From: Aquabacter sp040755535
GTDB taxonomy: Bacteria > Pseudomonadota > Alphaproteobacteria > Rhizobiales > Xanthobacteraceae
DNA: 64,000 bases
Direction of reading: 5' to 3'
NCBI GenBank assembly: GCA_040755535.1
Contig: JBFMAV010000004.1
Span: 45,833-109,832, forward strand
Shown: piece by piece, positions 45,693 through 54,502 of the stretch
How the letters are laid out: each line of letters opens with the position of its first letter
Numbering within the stretch: the stretch's first letter is position 1
Translations under genes and position numbers: made by a program
The notes under the pieces: model-generated
Database searches by the model: none
Seen by the model: only the letters and a program-made list of their open reading frames with translations
What the model was told of the DNA's origin: nothing

Positions 45693-46556
45693 TCAGGACG
45701 GCAAAAGATCGACGTCGAGCCCGAGATCGAGGATCGGCGCGCTGTGGGTCAGCCAGCCGCAGGAAATGAGATCGACGCCGCTCGCGGCGATGGCCGGGAC
45801 GCTCTCCAGCGTCACCCGCCCCGAGGCCTCGGTCACCGCGCGCCCCGCGATCTGGGCCACGGCCGCGCGCAGCATGTCCGGCCCCATATTGTCCAACAGG
45901 ATGACATCGGCCCCCGCCGACACTGCCTCGTCCACCTGGGCGAGCGTGTCCGCCTCCACCTCGATGCGCACCAGATGACCCACCTGCGCCCGCGCCGCTC
46001 TCACCGCCGGCCGGATGCCGCCTGCGACCGCGATGTGGTTGTCCTTGATGAGCACGGCATCGTCGAGGCCGAAGCGGTGATTGGCCCCGCCGCCGGCACG
46101 CACCGCATATTTCTCCACCGCCCGCAGGCCCGGCGTGGTCTTGCGGGTGCAGGTGATGCGCGCATGGCCGTGGCCCCGGGCCGCCGCGACCAGTTTCGCC
46201 GTGGCGCTGGCAATGCCGGAGAGACGGCAGACAAAGTTCAGCGCGACACGCTCGGCCGAGAGGATGGCGCGCGCCGCGCCTTCCACCCGCAGCACCGCCG
46301 TTCCGGGACCAAGCGCCGCCCCCTCCGGCTGAAGGCGCTCCACGGCGAGATCGGCGCCCATCATCCGAAACGCCTGCTCGGCGAGCTCAAGGCCCGCCAG
46401 GACCCCGGCATCGCGCGCGACCATCTGCGCCCGCATGCGCGTGCCGGGGGGAATGACGGCGTCCGTGGTGATGTCGCCCGCGCGGCCGAGATCCTCCAGC
46501 AGCGCCGCGCGCACCAGGGGCTCTGTGAGAAGCGGGGGAAGCGGTGTGAGGGTCAT
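45693..46556 (-). CDS. nadC: Nicotinate-nucleotide pyrophosphorylase (carboxylating)
   Basis: NadC converts quinolinate and PRPP to nicotinate mononucleotide. The 287-residue protein shows ITCTRKTTPGLRAVEKYAV, GGGANHRFGLDDAVLIKDNHIAVAGG, the ribose-binding VEADTLAQVDEAVSAGADVILLDNM, and GRVTLES. Catalytic-site basic residues in these blocks are conserved. The start overlaps the nadB stop as ATGA. It is the last gene of nadA-nadB-nadC. Confidence 0.96.
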   Translation of the reverse strand: MTLTPLPPLLTEPLVRAALLEDLGRAGDITTDAVIPPGTRMRAQMVARDAGVLAGLELAEQAFRMMGADLAVERLQPEGAALGPGTAVLRVEGAARAILSAERVALNFVCRLSGIASATAKLVAAARGHGHARITCTRKTTPGLRAVEKYAVRAGGGANHRFGLDDAVLIKDNHIAVAGGIRPAVRAARAQVGHLVRIEVEADTLAQVDEAVSAGADVILLDNMGPDMLRAAVAQIAGRAVTEASGRVTLESVPAIAASGVDLISCGWLTHSAPILDLGLDVDLLPS

Positions 46557-48130
46557 GCGACATCCTTATAGGGGGCGCCACGCGGCGTGGCGGCGGCGGA
46601 AGGGGCAGAGCGCGATCCCGAAGGACCGCTCACGTCGTCCAGGGTGAGATCCAGATGCCGGGGCGCGGCGGGACGCGGAAAGTCGCGGCGCATGTGCCCG
46701 CCCCGGCTTTCCTCCCGCAGCAGCGCGCCGCGCGCGAGGAAGGCCGCCACGAGGGCGGCGTCGCAGGTTTCGGCGCGCGGCAGCATCACGTTCAGAAGGG
46801 TGCGCAGGCCGTCCGCCTCCCGCGCCACGCCGGCATGCCGGTCCATCAGTGCTCCGCCGTCCCATAGGCTGCCAAGTTCCGGCGGGAGTGGGGGCGCCAT
46901 CGGCTCCGGCAGAGGAAGCGCGGTGGCCGGGGTGGCGCGAACGTCGTCGGCGATCCAGCGCGCGAACACCAGGGCCTCCAGCAGGGAATTGCTGGCGAGG
47001 CGGTTGGCCCCGTGCAGCCCCGTGGCCGCCGCTTCGCCGCAGGCATAGAGGCCGGGAACGGACGAGCGGCCCCGCCCGTCCACCTTGATGCCGCCCATAT
47101 GATAATGGGCGGCCGGGCGCACCGGGATCAGGCTGCGCTGCGGGTCGATGCCGTGGCGCAGGCACAGGGCATGGACCGTGGGGAAGCGGGATGGAAGATT
47201 TTGAACCCTCGCGGCTCGCGCATCCAGGAAGACGCGCCGGCCGTGGGCGACCTCTTGGTGGACCGCCCGAGCCACCACGTCGCGCGGAGCGAGGTCCCCG
47301 CCGGGCGTTGTTGCCATGAGGAAGGCTCCGCGCTCATCCACCAGCCGCGCCCCGGCCCCGCGCAGCGCCTCGGTAACGAGGGGGAGAGGCCAGGTGCCCA
47401 CATCAAGGGCGGTGGGGTGAAACTGCACCAACTCCATGTCGCGCAGCACCGCTCCCGCCCGCGCCGCCAAGGCGAGGCCGGTTCCGCGCGCGCCCGGGGG
47501 ATTGCTGGTGGAAGCATAGAGCGCGCCGAGCCCGCCGGTGGCGAGCACCACCGCCCGCCCGCGCAGGAGCCGAACCGTGCCTGCCTCATCCACGCACCAC
47601 AGGCCGGTGACGCGCCCATCTCGTAAGGCGAGCCGATGGCCCGTCCCGGCATATCGCGTGACATGCGCCGCCCCGGAGAGGCGGTCGAGGAGCGTCGACA
47701 GGACGTGGCGCCCGGTGGCGTCGCCCCCGGCATGCAGGATGCGGGCGCGGGAATGGGCCGCTTCAAGCCCGAGGGCGAGGCCGCCTTCGCCGTCGCGGTC
47801 GAACGGCACGCCCCAGGCACGAAGCTGGTCGAGCATGGCCGGCGCCGCGCCCGTGACCCGCGCCACCGTCTCGGGATCACACAGGCCGGCGCCGGCCGCC
47901 AGGGTGTCGCGGGCGTGGAGCGCGGGATCGTCATCGCCTCCCACCGCCGCCGCGATGCCACCTTGGGCGAGGGCGCTCGCCGCCTGTCCCGCGCCCGGCG
48001 GCGCCACCAGCACGACGGGAAGGGGGGCGAGATGCAACGCGCAGGCGATGCCGGCAAGGCCGGCCCCGACCACGATCACGCTGTCATCCTCCGCGCCAGT
48101 GCTGCGCCCGTTGATGTCGGTCCCGCTCAT
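46553..48130 (-). CDS. nadB: L-aspartate oxidase
   Basis: NadB oxidises L-aspartate to iminoaspartate with FAD for quinolinate synthesis. The 525-residue protein shows the FAD site VIVVGAGLAGIACALHL, ALAQGGIAAAVGGDD, and the substrate and flavin blocks ELVQFHPTALDV, AAHYHMGGIKVDGRGRSSVPGLYACGEAA and GANRLASNSLLEALVFARW. I start at MSGTDINGRS, one base after the nadA stop. The frame's upstream ATG at 48196 is inside nadA and has no support. Confidence 0.95.
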   Translation of the reverse strand: MSGTDINGRSTGAEDDSVIVVGAGLAGIACALHLAPLPVVLVAPPGAGQAASALAQGGIAAAVGGDDDPALHARDTLAAGAGLCDPETVARVTGAAPAMLDQLRAWGVPFDRDGEGGLALGLEAAHSRARILHAGGDATGRHVLSTLLDRLSGAAHVTRYAGTGHRLALRDGRVTGLWCVDEAGTVRLLRGRAVVLATGGLGALYASTSNPPGARGTGLALAARAGAVLRDMELVQFHPTALDVGTWPLPLVTEALRGAGARLVDERGAFLMATTPGGDLAPRDVVARAVHQEVAHGRRVFLDARAARVQNLPSRFPTVHALCLRHGIDPQRSLIPVRPAAHYHMGGIKVDGRGRSSVPGLYACGEAAATGLHGANRLASNSLLEALVFARWIADDVRATPATALPLPEPMAPPLPPELGSLWDGGALMDRHAGVAREADGLRTLLNVMLPRAETCDAALVAAFLARGALLREESRGGHMRRDFPRPAAPRHLDLTLDDVSGPSGSRSAPSAAATPRGAPYKDVA

Positions 48131-48131
48131 A

Positions 48132-49127
48132 TCAGCGGATCTCCAGCATGCGCGCAACGCTGGCGCGTGCGGCGGGGAGGATGGCGGGGTCCACATCCAC
48201 TTGCGGCGACAGGTGTTCCAGCGCGGCCCGGATGTTCGCGAGCGTGATCCGCTTCATATGCGGGCAGAGATTACAGGGCTTCACGAAGTCCACGTCGGGA
48301 TAGTGGATCGCCACATTGTCGGCCATGGAACATTCGGTGACCAGGGCGACCCGCGCCGGGCGTTCCGTCGCGACATACCGCACCATCTCCGCCGTGGAGC
48401 CGGAGAAATCCGCCGCCGCCACGACTTCGGGCGGGCATTCGGGATGGGCGATGACGGTCACGTCCGCATGGATGTCGCGGATCTCCGCGATGTCCGCCGG
48501 TGAGAAGCGTTCATGCACCTCGCACCGGCCGTCCCAGGCGATGATCTCCACATGGGTCTGCGCGGCGACGTTACGGGCAAGATATTGGTCGGGGATCATG
48601 ATGACGCGCGGCACGCCGAGCGCCTCCACGACGGCCTTGGCATTGCCCGAGGTGCAGCACACGTCCGCTTCCGCCTTCACCGCCGCCGAGGTGTTCACAT
48701 AGGTCACAACCGGGACGCCGGGATGGCGCGCCTTGAGCGCGCGGACATCTTCGGGCGTAATGGATTCGGCCAGGGAGCATCCCGCCCGTTCGTCGGGAAT
48801 GAGCACGAGCTTGTCGGGATTGAGCACCTTGGCCGTCTCGGCCATGAAATGGACGCCCGCCACAAGGATGACGTCGGCATCCGTCTGCGCCGCCTCCCGC
48901 GCCAGGGCGAGGCTGTCGCCTACGATGTCCGCCACCGTGTGGAAGATTTCCGGCGCCTGATAATTATGGGCCAGCAGAAGCGCGTTGCGCTGGCGCTTCA
49001 GCTCCAGGATCGCGGCGATGTCGTCCGCAAGGAGCGCCCATTCCAGGGGCGGCACATGCCGGGCCACCTTGGCGTAGAGCGCCGGAAGGGGCAGGGGCGC
49101 GCCGGTTTCGGCGGGACGAGCAGGCAT
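48132..49127 (-). CDS. nadA: Quinolinate synthase
   Basis: NadA is the [4Fe-4S] enzyme that condenses iminoaspartate with dihydroxyacetone phosphate. Cluster Cys can be placed at C117 (ERAGCSLAES), C202 (WDGRCEVHERF) and C288 (CNLCPHMKRI), matching E. coli C113, C200 and C297. Other family blocks are LLAHNYQAPEI, VNTSAAVKAEADVCCTSGNA and PDQYLARNV. The 331-residue length is normal. AAGGA precedes the start. Upstream sit two symmetric TATGCTM-N5-GAGCATA sites. Confidence 0.96.
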   Translation of the reverse strand: MPARPAETGAPLPLPALYAKVARHVPPLEWALLADDIAAILELKRQRNALLLAHNYQAPEIFHTVADIVGDSLALAREAAQTDADVILVAGVHFMAETAKVLNPDKLVLIPDERAGCSLAESITPEDVRALKARHPGVPVVTYVNTSAAVKAEADVCCTSGNAKAVVEALGVPRVIMIPDQYLARNVAAQTHVEIIAWDGRCEVHERFSPADIAEIRDIHADVTVIAHPECPPEVVAAADFSGSTAEMVRYVATERPARVALVTECSMADNVAIHYPDVDFVKPCNLCPHMKRITLANIRAALEHLSPQVDVDPAILPAARASVARMLEIR

Positions 49128-49143
49128 GGCGGATCCTTCCCTA

Positions 49144-49162
49144 TATGCTCGGTCTGAGCATA
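49144..49162. promoter_or_regulatory. Probable NAD-regulon operator, proximal site
   Basis: TATGCTC-N5-GAGCATA is a perfect 7-bp inverted repeat 17 bases before the nadA ATG. The same pattern recurs at 49207-49225. This resembles the operator I recall for the NadQ repressor of nadABC in Hyphomicrobiales. The link to NadQ is from memory and is not proven here. Confidence 0.65.
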
Positions 49163-49172
49163 AATGGCGTCG

Positions 49173-49199
49173 AAAAAAGGCCGGTCGAAAGCCGGCTTT
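49173..49199 (-). terminator. Terminator between alpha/beta hydrolase and nadA
   Basis: On the minus strand, GCCGG and CCGGC flank a seven-base loop, extended by A/T pairs, and TTTTTT follows. It lies between the hydrolase stop (49267) and nadA (starts 49127), so it separates the dapE unit from the nad operon. Confidence 0.6.
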
Positions 49200-49206
49200 A
49201 TTTGGT

Positions 49207-49225
49207 TATGCTAAGAGTGAGCATA
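49207..49225. promoter_or_regulatory. Probable NAD-regulon operator, distal site
   Basis: TATGCTA-N5-GAGCATA is nearly identical to the site at 49144-49162. The centres are 63 bp apart, close to six helical turns, which suits a looping repressor pair. Function is inferred. Confidence 0.6.
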
Positions 49226-49266
49226 AGGGGGTGTCAAGGGGGTGAGGCCGCCGGGGCGTGGCGGCC

Positions 49267-50034
49267 TTAGAGCAGCCCTTCGACGACGCCGACCAGGCGC
49301 TCCAGATCCTCCGACCGCGACAGCCGGTGGTCGCCATCCTTCACCAGGGTAAACACCACGTCGTCCTCCGCGAGGCAGGAGACGAGCCGCATGGCATGGT
49401 CCCACGGAACGTCCGTATCGCGCGCGCCCTGGAGGATGCGCACGGGACAGCCGACGCCGAAGGGCGTGCCGAGCACCATATGCGCGCGCCCGTCCTCGAT
49501 CAGGGCGCGCGTGATGACATAGGGCTCGTCGCTATAGTCGGAGGGCCGCTCGAAGCGACCGGTCTCCAGGATGCTGGCCTTCACGTCCGGAGAAAACCGC
49601 TCCCACATCAGCGTCTCGGTGAAATCCGGCGCCGGGGCGATCAGGACGAGGCCGGCCAGCCGGTGCTCGCCACGGGCCGCCAGCATGCGCGCCAGCAACA
49701 GTGCGATCCAGCCGCCCATGGAGGAGCCCACCAGGATTTGCGGCCCCGTGGTCTTCGCGCTGAAGACGGCGCAGGCGTCCTCCAGCCACTGGGAAATGGT
49801 GCCATCCTCGAAACGCCCCGAGGATTCCCCGTGCCCGGAATAGTCGAAGCGCACATAATTCTGGCCGCGCCGCACCGCCCAATCGGCAAGCGCCTGGGCC
49901 TTGCCGCCCATCATGTCCGACTTGAAGCCACCGAGCCACACCACGCCGGGCGACTGGCCGGGAATGGCGCGCACCGCAATGCTGCGTCCCGACACGTCAA
50001 GATGAGAGAGGGTTTCGGCTCCGGGGACGGTCAT
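49267..50034 (-). CDS. Alpha/beta hydrolase
   Basis: This 255-residue protein has an alpha/beta-hydrolase fold. The oxyanion segment VVWLGGFKSDMMG is followed by FDYSGHGESSGRF. The nucleophile elbow is GSSMGG (Ser near 104), the catalytic Asp candidate is in LQGARDTDVP, and the His is in KDGDHRLS. The pattern fits carboxylesterases or acyl hydrolases of broad type; the substrate is unknown. The start overlaps the dapE stop as ATGA, so it is translationally coupled to dapE. Confidence 0.88.
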   Translation of the reverse strand: MTVPGAETLSHLDVSGRSIAVRAIPGQSPGVVWLGGFKSDMMGGKAQALADWAVRRGQNYVRFDYSGHGESSGRFEDGTISQWLEDACAVFSAKTTGPQILVGSSMGGWIALLLARMLAARGEHRLAGLVLIAPAPDFTETLMWERFSPDVKASILETGRFERPSDYSDEPYVITRALIEDGRAHMVLGTPFGVGCPVRILQGARDTDVPWDHAMRLVSCLAEDDVVFTLVKDGDHRLSRSEDLERLVGVVEGLL

Positions 50035-51230
50035 GCCGGGGCTCCAGCGGTCGTCTGGAAGTAGCGGTCGATGATACGCCCATAGATGTCCGCGAGGGCG
50101 AACAGGTCGGTGACCGGGGTGGCCTCGTTCACCTGATGCATGGTCTGGCCCACCAGGCCGAATTCCACCACCGGGCAGAGATCCTTGATGAAGCGCGCAT
50201 CTGACGTGCCGCCCGTGGTGGACGGTTCGGGGCGGCGGCCCGTCACCTCCGCGATGGTGTCGCAGACGAGATCCACGAAGGGGCCGGGAGCGGTGAGGAA
50301 GCTTTCGCTGGCGCCCGCCTCGAACGCCAGCTCATAGGCGCCTGGCTCCGCCGCGCGGGACAGTCGCGTGCGGATTTCCGCCTTCAGACTGTCCAGGGAA
50401 TAGCTGTCATTGAAGCGCACATTGAAGCGGGCCTTCGCCGCCGCCGGAATGACGTTGTAGGCCCCGGTGCCCGAGTCCAGGGCCACCACTTCGAGGTTCG
50501 AGGGCTGGAAATGAGCATTGCCCGCATCGAGCGGCGTCGCGGTCAGCGCCGCCAGGAGGCGCAGCAGGCGCGGCACGGGATTGTCGGCGAGGTGAGGATA
50601 GGCGACGTGCCCCTGCTTGCCGGACACGGTGATGTGCCCGGACAGGCTGCCCCGCCGGCCGATCTTCACCATGTCGCCAAGGGCGGAGGGATTGGTCGGT
50701 TCGCCGAGAATGCAATGGTCGATGCGCTCGCCGCGCGCCTTCAGCCAGTCCACCACCTTCACGGTGCCGTCGATGGCCGGCCCCTCCTCATCCCCCGTCA
50801 CCAGGAAGGACAGGCTGCCGGTGGCGGGCTTGCCATGGCGCAGCGCGGCGGCGAGGGCGCAGGCCAGCCCCCCCTTCATGTCCACCGCGCCGCGCCCATA
50901 CAGCAGTCCGTCCGCGACCTCGCCGGCGAAGGGACCATGGGTCCAGTGCTCCAGATCGCCCACCGGCACCACGTCCACATGGCCGGCGAAGCACAGGTTC
51001 GGCCCCTCGGTGCCGATGCGCGCATAAAGGTTGGAAATGCGCGGCCCGGCCGTATCGGAATCCACACGATGAAGGGTGTATCCGGCGGCGCCCAGGGCGC
51101 GTGCGACCACGTCCAGAGCCGCGTCCGCGTCGGGCGTGACGGAGGGCGCGCGCAGCAAATGCTGGGTCAGGGACAGGGGATCGAGCCCTTCAGCCCAGCC
51201 GGGGGCCTTGACGTCGGGGGGCATGCTCAT
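50031..51230 (-). CDS. dapE: Succinyl-diaminopimelate desuccinylase
   Basis: DapE removes succinate from N-succinyl-LL-diaminopimelate in lysine and peptidoglycan precursor synthesis. The M20 metal motifs are complete: GHVDVVPVGD, GRGAVDMKGG (bridging Asp), TGDEEGP (catalytic Glu) and the later HCILGEPTN, FGLVGQTMHQVNE. The dimerisation domain lies between. I start at ATG 51230, though 51224 and 51248 are also in frame. DapD is not in the window. Confidence 0.94.
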   Translation of the reverse strand: MSMPPDVKAPGWAEGLDPLSLTQHLLRAPSVTPDADAALDVVARALGAAGYTLHRVDSDTAGPRISNLYARIGTEGPNLCFAGHVDVVPVGDLEHWTHGPFAGEVADGLLYGRGAVDMKGGLACALAAALRHGKPATGSLSFLVTGDEEGPAIDGTVKVVDWLKARGERIDHCILGEPTNPSALGDMVKIGRRGSLSGHITVSGKQGHVAYPHLADNPVPRLLRLLAALTATPLDAGNAHFQPSNLEVVALDSGTGAYNVIPAAAKARFNVRFNDSYSLDSLKAEIRTRLSRAAEPGAYELAFEAGASESFLTAPGPFVDLVCDTIAEVTGRRPEPSTTGGTSDARFIKDLCPVVEFGLVGQTMHQVNEATPVTDLFALADIYGRIIDRYFQTTAGAPA

Positions 51231-51347
51231 GGACTTAAGGCTCCGCATCTGTCTTGTGCCGTTTTAGTTTGTCGGCGGGCGACGGCAAGGGGCTGCCATC
51301 ACCGCGCCGTGTTCGGGCAACAGAAGGCCGCCTCCCGGAGGGTGTCC

Positions 51348-53858
51348 ATGTCAGGCTTGTCCGCGTCTCGTCCGTTCGTCTGTCTGCGCGCGCTGCTGCC
51401 CACACTGCTTGTGGCATGGCTGGTGATTGCCGGCCTTCCGGCTGTGGGCCTTGCCCAACCTGGTGCCCCGGCGGGCGGCGAACTGGTGCAGGCGGCCAAG
51501 GACAAGATCGACGCCGCGCGCTCCGCGCTCAACAGCATCGAAGGCGCGCTCTCGGTGGAGGGGCTGCGCTCCAGCGACCTCGACGATCTGCGCACGCGGC
51601 TGGATCCCTTGCGGCGTGACACCCAGCAGCAGCTCGATCAGCTCGGCCCGCGCCTCAAGAGCGCGAAAGCGCAGCTCGACGAAGTGGGCAAGGCCCCCGC
51701 CGCCGATGCTCCGCCCGAGGATCCCGCCACCACGGCCGCGCGCGAGCATCTAAGCGCGCAATATGCGGCGGTGGATGCCGCGGTGAAGCAATATGTGGCG
51801 CTCAACACGCGGGCCGACGCGCTCTCGGACCAGATCGCGACGCGCCGGCGCACCTTGTTCGCGAACCAGATCCTGGAGCGCTCCAATTCCGTGCTCGATC
51901 CCGCGCTCTGGGCCGGGGCGGGCGCGGCACTGAAGCAGGAATGGCGGGCGCTGCGCTTTCTCGCCCATGACTGGCTCGGCTACGCTTCCCAGCGGTATGG
52001 CGCGGGCGTGCTCATCGCGCTTGCGGCGAGCGCCGTGGCGGTGTTCGGCGTCATTCTCGCCGGCGGGCGCGTCCTGCGCCGGCGCCTGCGCTGTGCGCCG
52101 CCCGAGGACGGCGCGCCGTTTCCGCGCTTTCGGGCCGCCCGCGAGGCGGTGAAGATCGCCATCCTCGACGCGGTGATCTGGCCGGCGGCGGTGATCGGCA
52201 CCGGCATCTTCCTCACCGGCTTTGAACTCGTGCCCCAGCGGGTCGCCGAGATGTTCAATGCAGTGGCCATTGCCGTCGTGATCTATGCGACCGGCCATGG
52301 TCTCGCCCGCGCCGTGATCGCGCCGTCGGAACCCTGGCGGCGCCTGCTGTCCATTTCGGACCGCGCGGCGGTGATCAGCTTCCGCTATTACCATTGGACG
52401 GTTCTGACCCTGGCCATCGCGGCCTTTCTCAACATCATGCACCGCGCGCTGTTCAGCCCGGTGGTTCTGACGGTCGCCACCAGCGCGATCATGGCGTTGC
52501 TGATCGGCGGCTTCGTCGCGCGCAGCCTGATCGTGCTCGCCCGCGCCGCGGAGGATGACGAGGCCGGATCGGAACTCTCCGGGACCATGCGGCTGCTCCA
52601 GCCGCTGCGCCTGTTCATCTGGGTGATGCTGGCCGCCATCGTGGTTGCGCTGGCGGGCGGCTATGTGAGCTTCGCGGCCTTCCTGGCGGCCCGCATCGTG
52701 CTCGCCACCACCATGGCGGGCGCGGTTTTTGTCCTCAACACCCTGATCGATGCGTTCTTTGCGACCCTGAACAAGGACACGCCGCAGGCCCGTATCGTGT
52801 CGAAGACCCTCGGGCTGAAGCCGAACCGGCTGGAACTGATCGGCCTGCTGATCGCCGCCCTGCTGAAGCTCTGCATCATTTTCACCGGCATTTTCCTGGT
52901 GGTGGGCAGCTGGAGCTCGACGTCCGACATGGTGGACACGCTCCAGCGCGCCACCTTTGCCATGCGCGTCGGAAACACGACGGTCACGCTCTGGAGCGTG
53001 CTCTACGCCGTGCTGCTGCTGCTGTTCGGCGTGTTCCTGGCGCGCACCTTCCAGCGCTGGATCTCCAACACCATCCTGCCGCGCACGGACCTTGAGCCCA
53101 GCCTGCAAACCTCCATCGCGACGGTGGTGGGCTATGTGGGGACGATCGTCGCCATCGCCATCGCCATGAGCGAGGTGGGGCTGAACCTGGAGAACGTCGC
53201 CCTGGTGGCCGGCGCACTGTCGGTGGGTATCGGTTTCGGCCTGCAGTCCATCGTGTCCAATTTCGTCTCGGGCCTGATCCTTTTGGCCGAGCGGCCGATC
53301 CGGGTCGGCGACACCATCAATGTGAAGGGTGAAGAAGGCTATGTGCGCCGCATCAGCGTGCGCGCGACCGAGATCGAGACGTTCGAGCGGTCCACGGTGA
53401 TCGTGCCGAATTCCGACCTGATCACCGGCATGGTGAAGAATTTCACCCATTCCAACACGACCGGGCGGGTGATCGTCATCGTCAACACCACCTATGACGT
53501 GGACATGGATGCGGTGCGCGACCTTCTGATCGCCGCTGCCTGCGATCACCCCCAAGTGATCCAGTCGCCCCCGCCGCGGGTCTTCCTCACCAAATTTTCC
53601 GATGCCGGGCTCCAATTCGAACTGCGCTGCGTGGTGGCCAACGTGGATTATGCGCTCACGGTGAAGAGCGACCTGCATTTCTCCATTCTGACGCGGTTCC
53701 GCAAAGCCGGCGTCGGCGTGGCCTGCCAGCCCTGGGCCTCGCTCGCCCGGGCGCCGGCGGACCTTGTGCCCCCGCCCTCCGCGCCGCCCCCGCCCATGCC
53801 CGCGCCACCCGCGCTGGACCTGCCGCCCGGCCCCTCCAGCGGCGATGCGCGCGCCTGA
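51348..53858 (+). CDS. MscS-family mechanosensitive channel with DUF3772 domain
   Basis: This 836-residue protein is an MscK/YbdG-type large mechanosensitive channel. It has a signal-like N terminus (LLVAWLVIAGLPAVGLAQ), then a periplasmic coiled coil (DUF3772 region, residues about 40-170). At least nine membrane segments follow. The MscS core is pore helix GALSVGIGFGLQSIVSNFVSG and LLAERPIRVGDTINVKGEEG, then RATEIETFERSTVIVPNSDLI. The C terminus ends in a Pro-rich tail. ATG 51348 has GGAGG before it. It opens ions and solutes in response to membrane tension on osmotic downshift. Confidence 0.9.
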   Translation: MSGLSASRPFVCLRALLPTLLVAWLVIAGLPAVGLAQPGAPAGGELVQAAKDKIDAARSALNSIEGALSVEGLRSSDLDDLRTRLDPLRRDTQQQLDQLGPRLKSAKAQLDEVGKAPAADAPPEDPATTAAREHLSAQYAAVDAAVKQYVALNTRADALSDQIATRRRTLFANQILERSNSVLDPALWAGAGAALKQEWRALRFLAHDWLGYASQRYGAGVLIALAASAVAVFGVILAGGRVLRRRLRCAPPEDGAPFPRFRAAREAVKIAILDAVIWPAAVIGTGIFLTGFELVPQRVAEMFNAVAIAVVIYATGHGLARAVIAPSEPWRRLLSISDRAAVISFRYYHWTVLTLAIAAFLNIMHRALFSPVVLTVATSAIMALLIGGFVARSLIVLARAAEDDEAGSELSGTMRLLQPLRLFIWVMLAAIVVALAGGYVSFAAFLAARIVLATTMAGAVFVLNTLIDAFFATLNKDTPQARIVSKTLGLKPNRLELIGLLIAALLKLCIIFTGIFLVVGSWSSTSDMVDTLQRATFAMRVGNTTVTLWSVLYAVLLLLFGVFLARTFQRWISNTILPRTDLEPSLQTSIATVVGYVGTIVAIAIAMSEVGLNLENVALVAGALSVGIGFGLQSIVSNFVSGLILLAERPIRVGDTINVKGEEGYVRRISVRATEIETFERSTVIVPNSDLITGMVKNFTHSNTTGRVIVIVNTTYDVDMDAVRDLLIAAACDHPQVIQSPPPRVFLTKFSDAGLQFELRCVVANVDYALTVKSDLHFSILTRFRKAGVGVACQPWASLARAPADLVPPPSAPPPPMPAPPALDLPPGPSSGDARA

Positions 53859-53921
53859 CGCTAACACTTCCTCAACCTTGAGGGGCCTCTCATTCGCGCC
53901 ACTTCTTCCCACGAGGCCGTC

Positions 53922-54428
53922 ATGCGCCGCTTTGCCTTCCTTCTTCTTCCCCTCGCGCTCGGCCTTGCCGGGTGCGGGTCCGCACCGGTGGATACCAAGC
54001 CCGCCTTCTATGATGACCTCGCCAAGACCGGCCAGCCGGTGGATCCGGCGTCGGCGGCGTCCATCCTCAACGCCTATCGCGGCACCAAGGGGCTCTCGCA
54101 GGTCACCATCGATCCCGACCTGTCCAAAGTGGCGCAGGAGCAGGCCAATGCCATGGCGGCGGCCGACAAGCTCTCCCACGAGGTGGGCGGCCGCACCTTT
54201 GTCATGCGCATGAAGGCGTCCGGCTTCGATCCCAAGATTGCGGTGGAGAATGTGGGGGCCGGGTATCACACCCTTGCCGAGGCGTTTTCCGGCTGGCGGG
54301 ATTCCCCGCCCCACAATCAAAACATGCTCACCCCCGGCGTGACCCGCATGGGCATCGCCACCGCCTTTGCGCCGCGTTCCAAATACAAGGTCTATTGGGC
54401 GCTCGTGCTGGCCCAGCCGGAAAAATAG
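53922..54428 (+). CDS. CAP-domain lipoprotein
   Basis: This 168-residue lipoprotein has the signal FLLLPLALGLAGCGS (lipobox LAGC, lipid-modified C18) and a CAP (SCP/PR-1) domain. CAP signatures are ILNAYRGTKGL, QANAMAAADKLSHEVGG, VENVGAGYHTLAEAFSGWRDSPPHNQNML and the closing VYWALVLAQPE. Bacterial CAP proteins bind lipids or polysaccharide; function here is unknown. It lies 63 bp after the channel gene and may be co-transcribed. Confidence 0.88.
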   Translation: MRRFAFLLLPLALGLAGCGSAPVDTKPAFYDDLAKTGQPVDPASAASILNAYRGTKGLSQVTIDPDLSKVAQEQANAMAAADKLSHEVGGRTFVMRMKASGFDPKIAVENVGAGYHTLAEAFSGWRDSPPHNQNMLTPGVTRMGIATAFAPRSKYKVYWALVLAQPEK

Positions 54429-54502
54429 CCGGCGCCTTTGCAGTGCACAAAAAATTGGACGCGCTGCGAGAGCACGATTAAGGTGCGCCCTGCCCAAGTC
54501 TT

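Noticed and set aside
51750..54497. A 915-codon minus-strand frame over the MscS-type and CAP genes
   Set aside because: Same shadow pattern, and the plus-strand genes have clear signal peptides, membrane segments and motifs.
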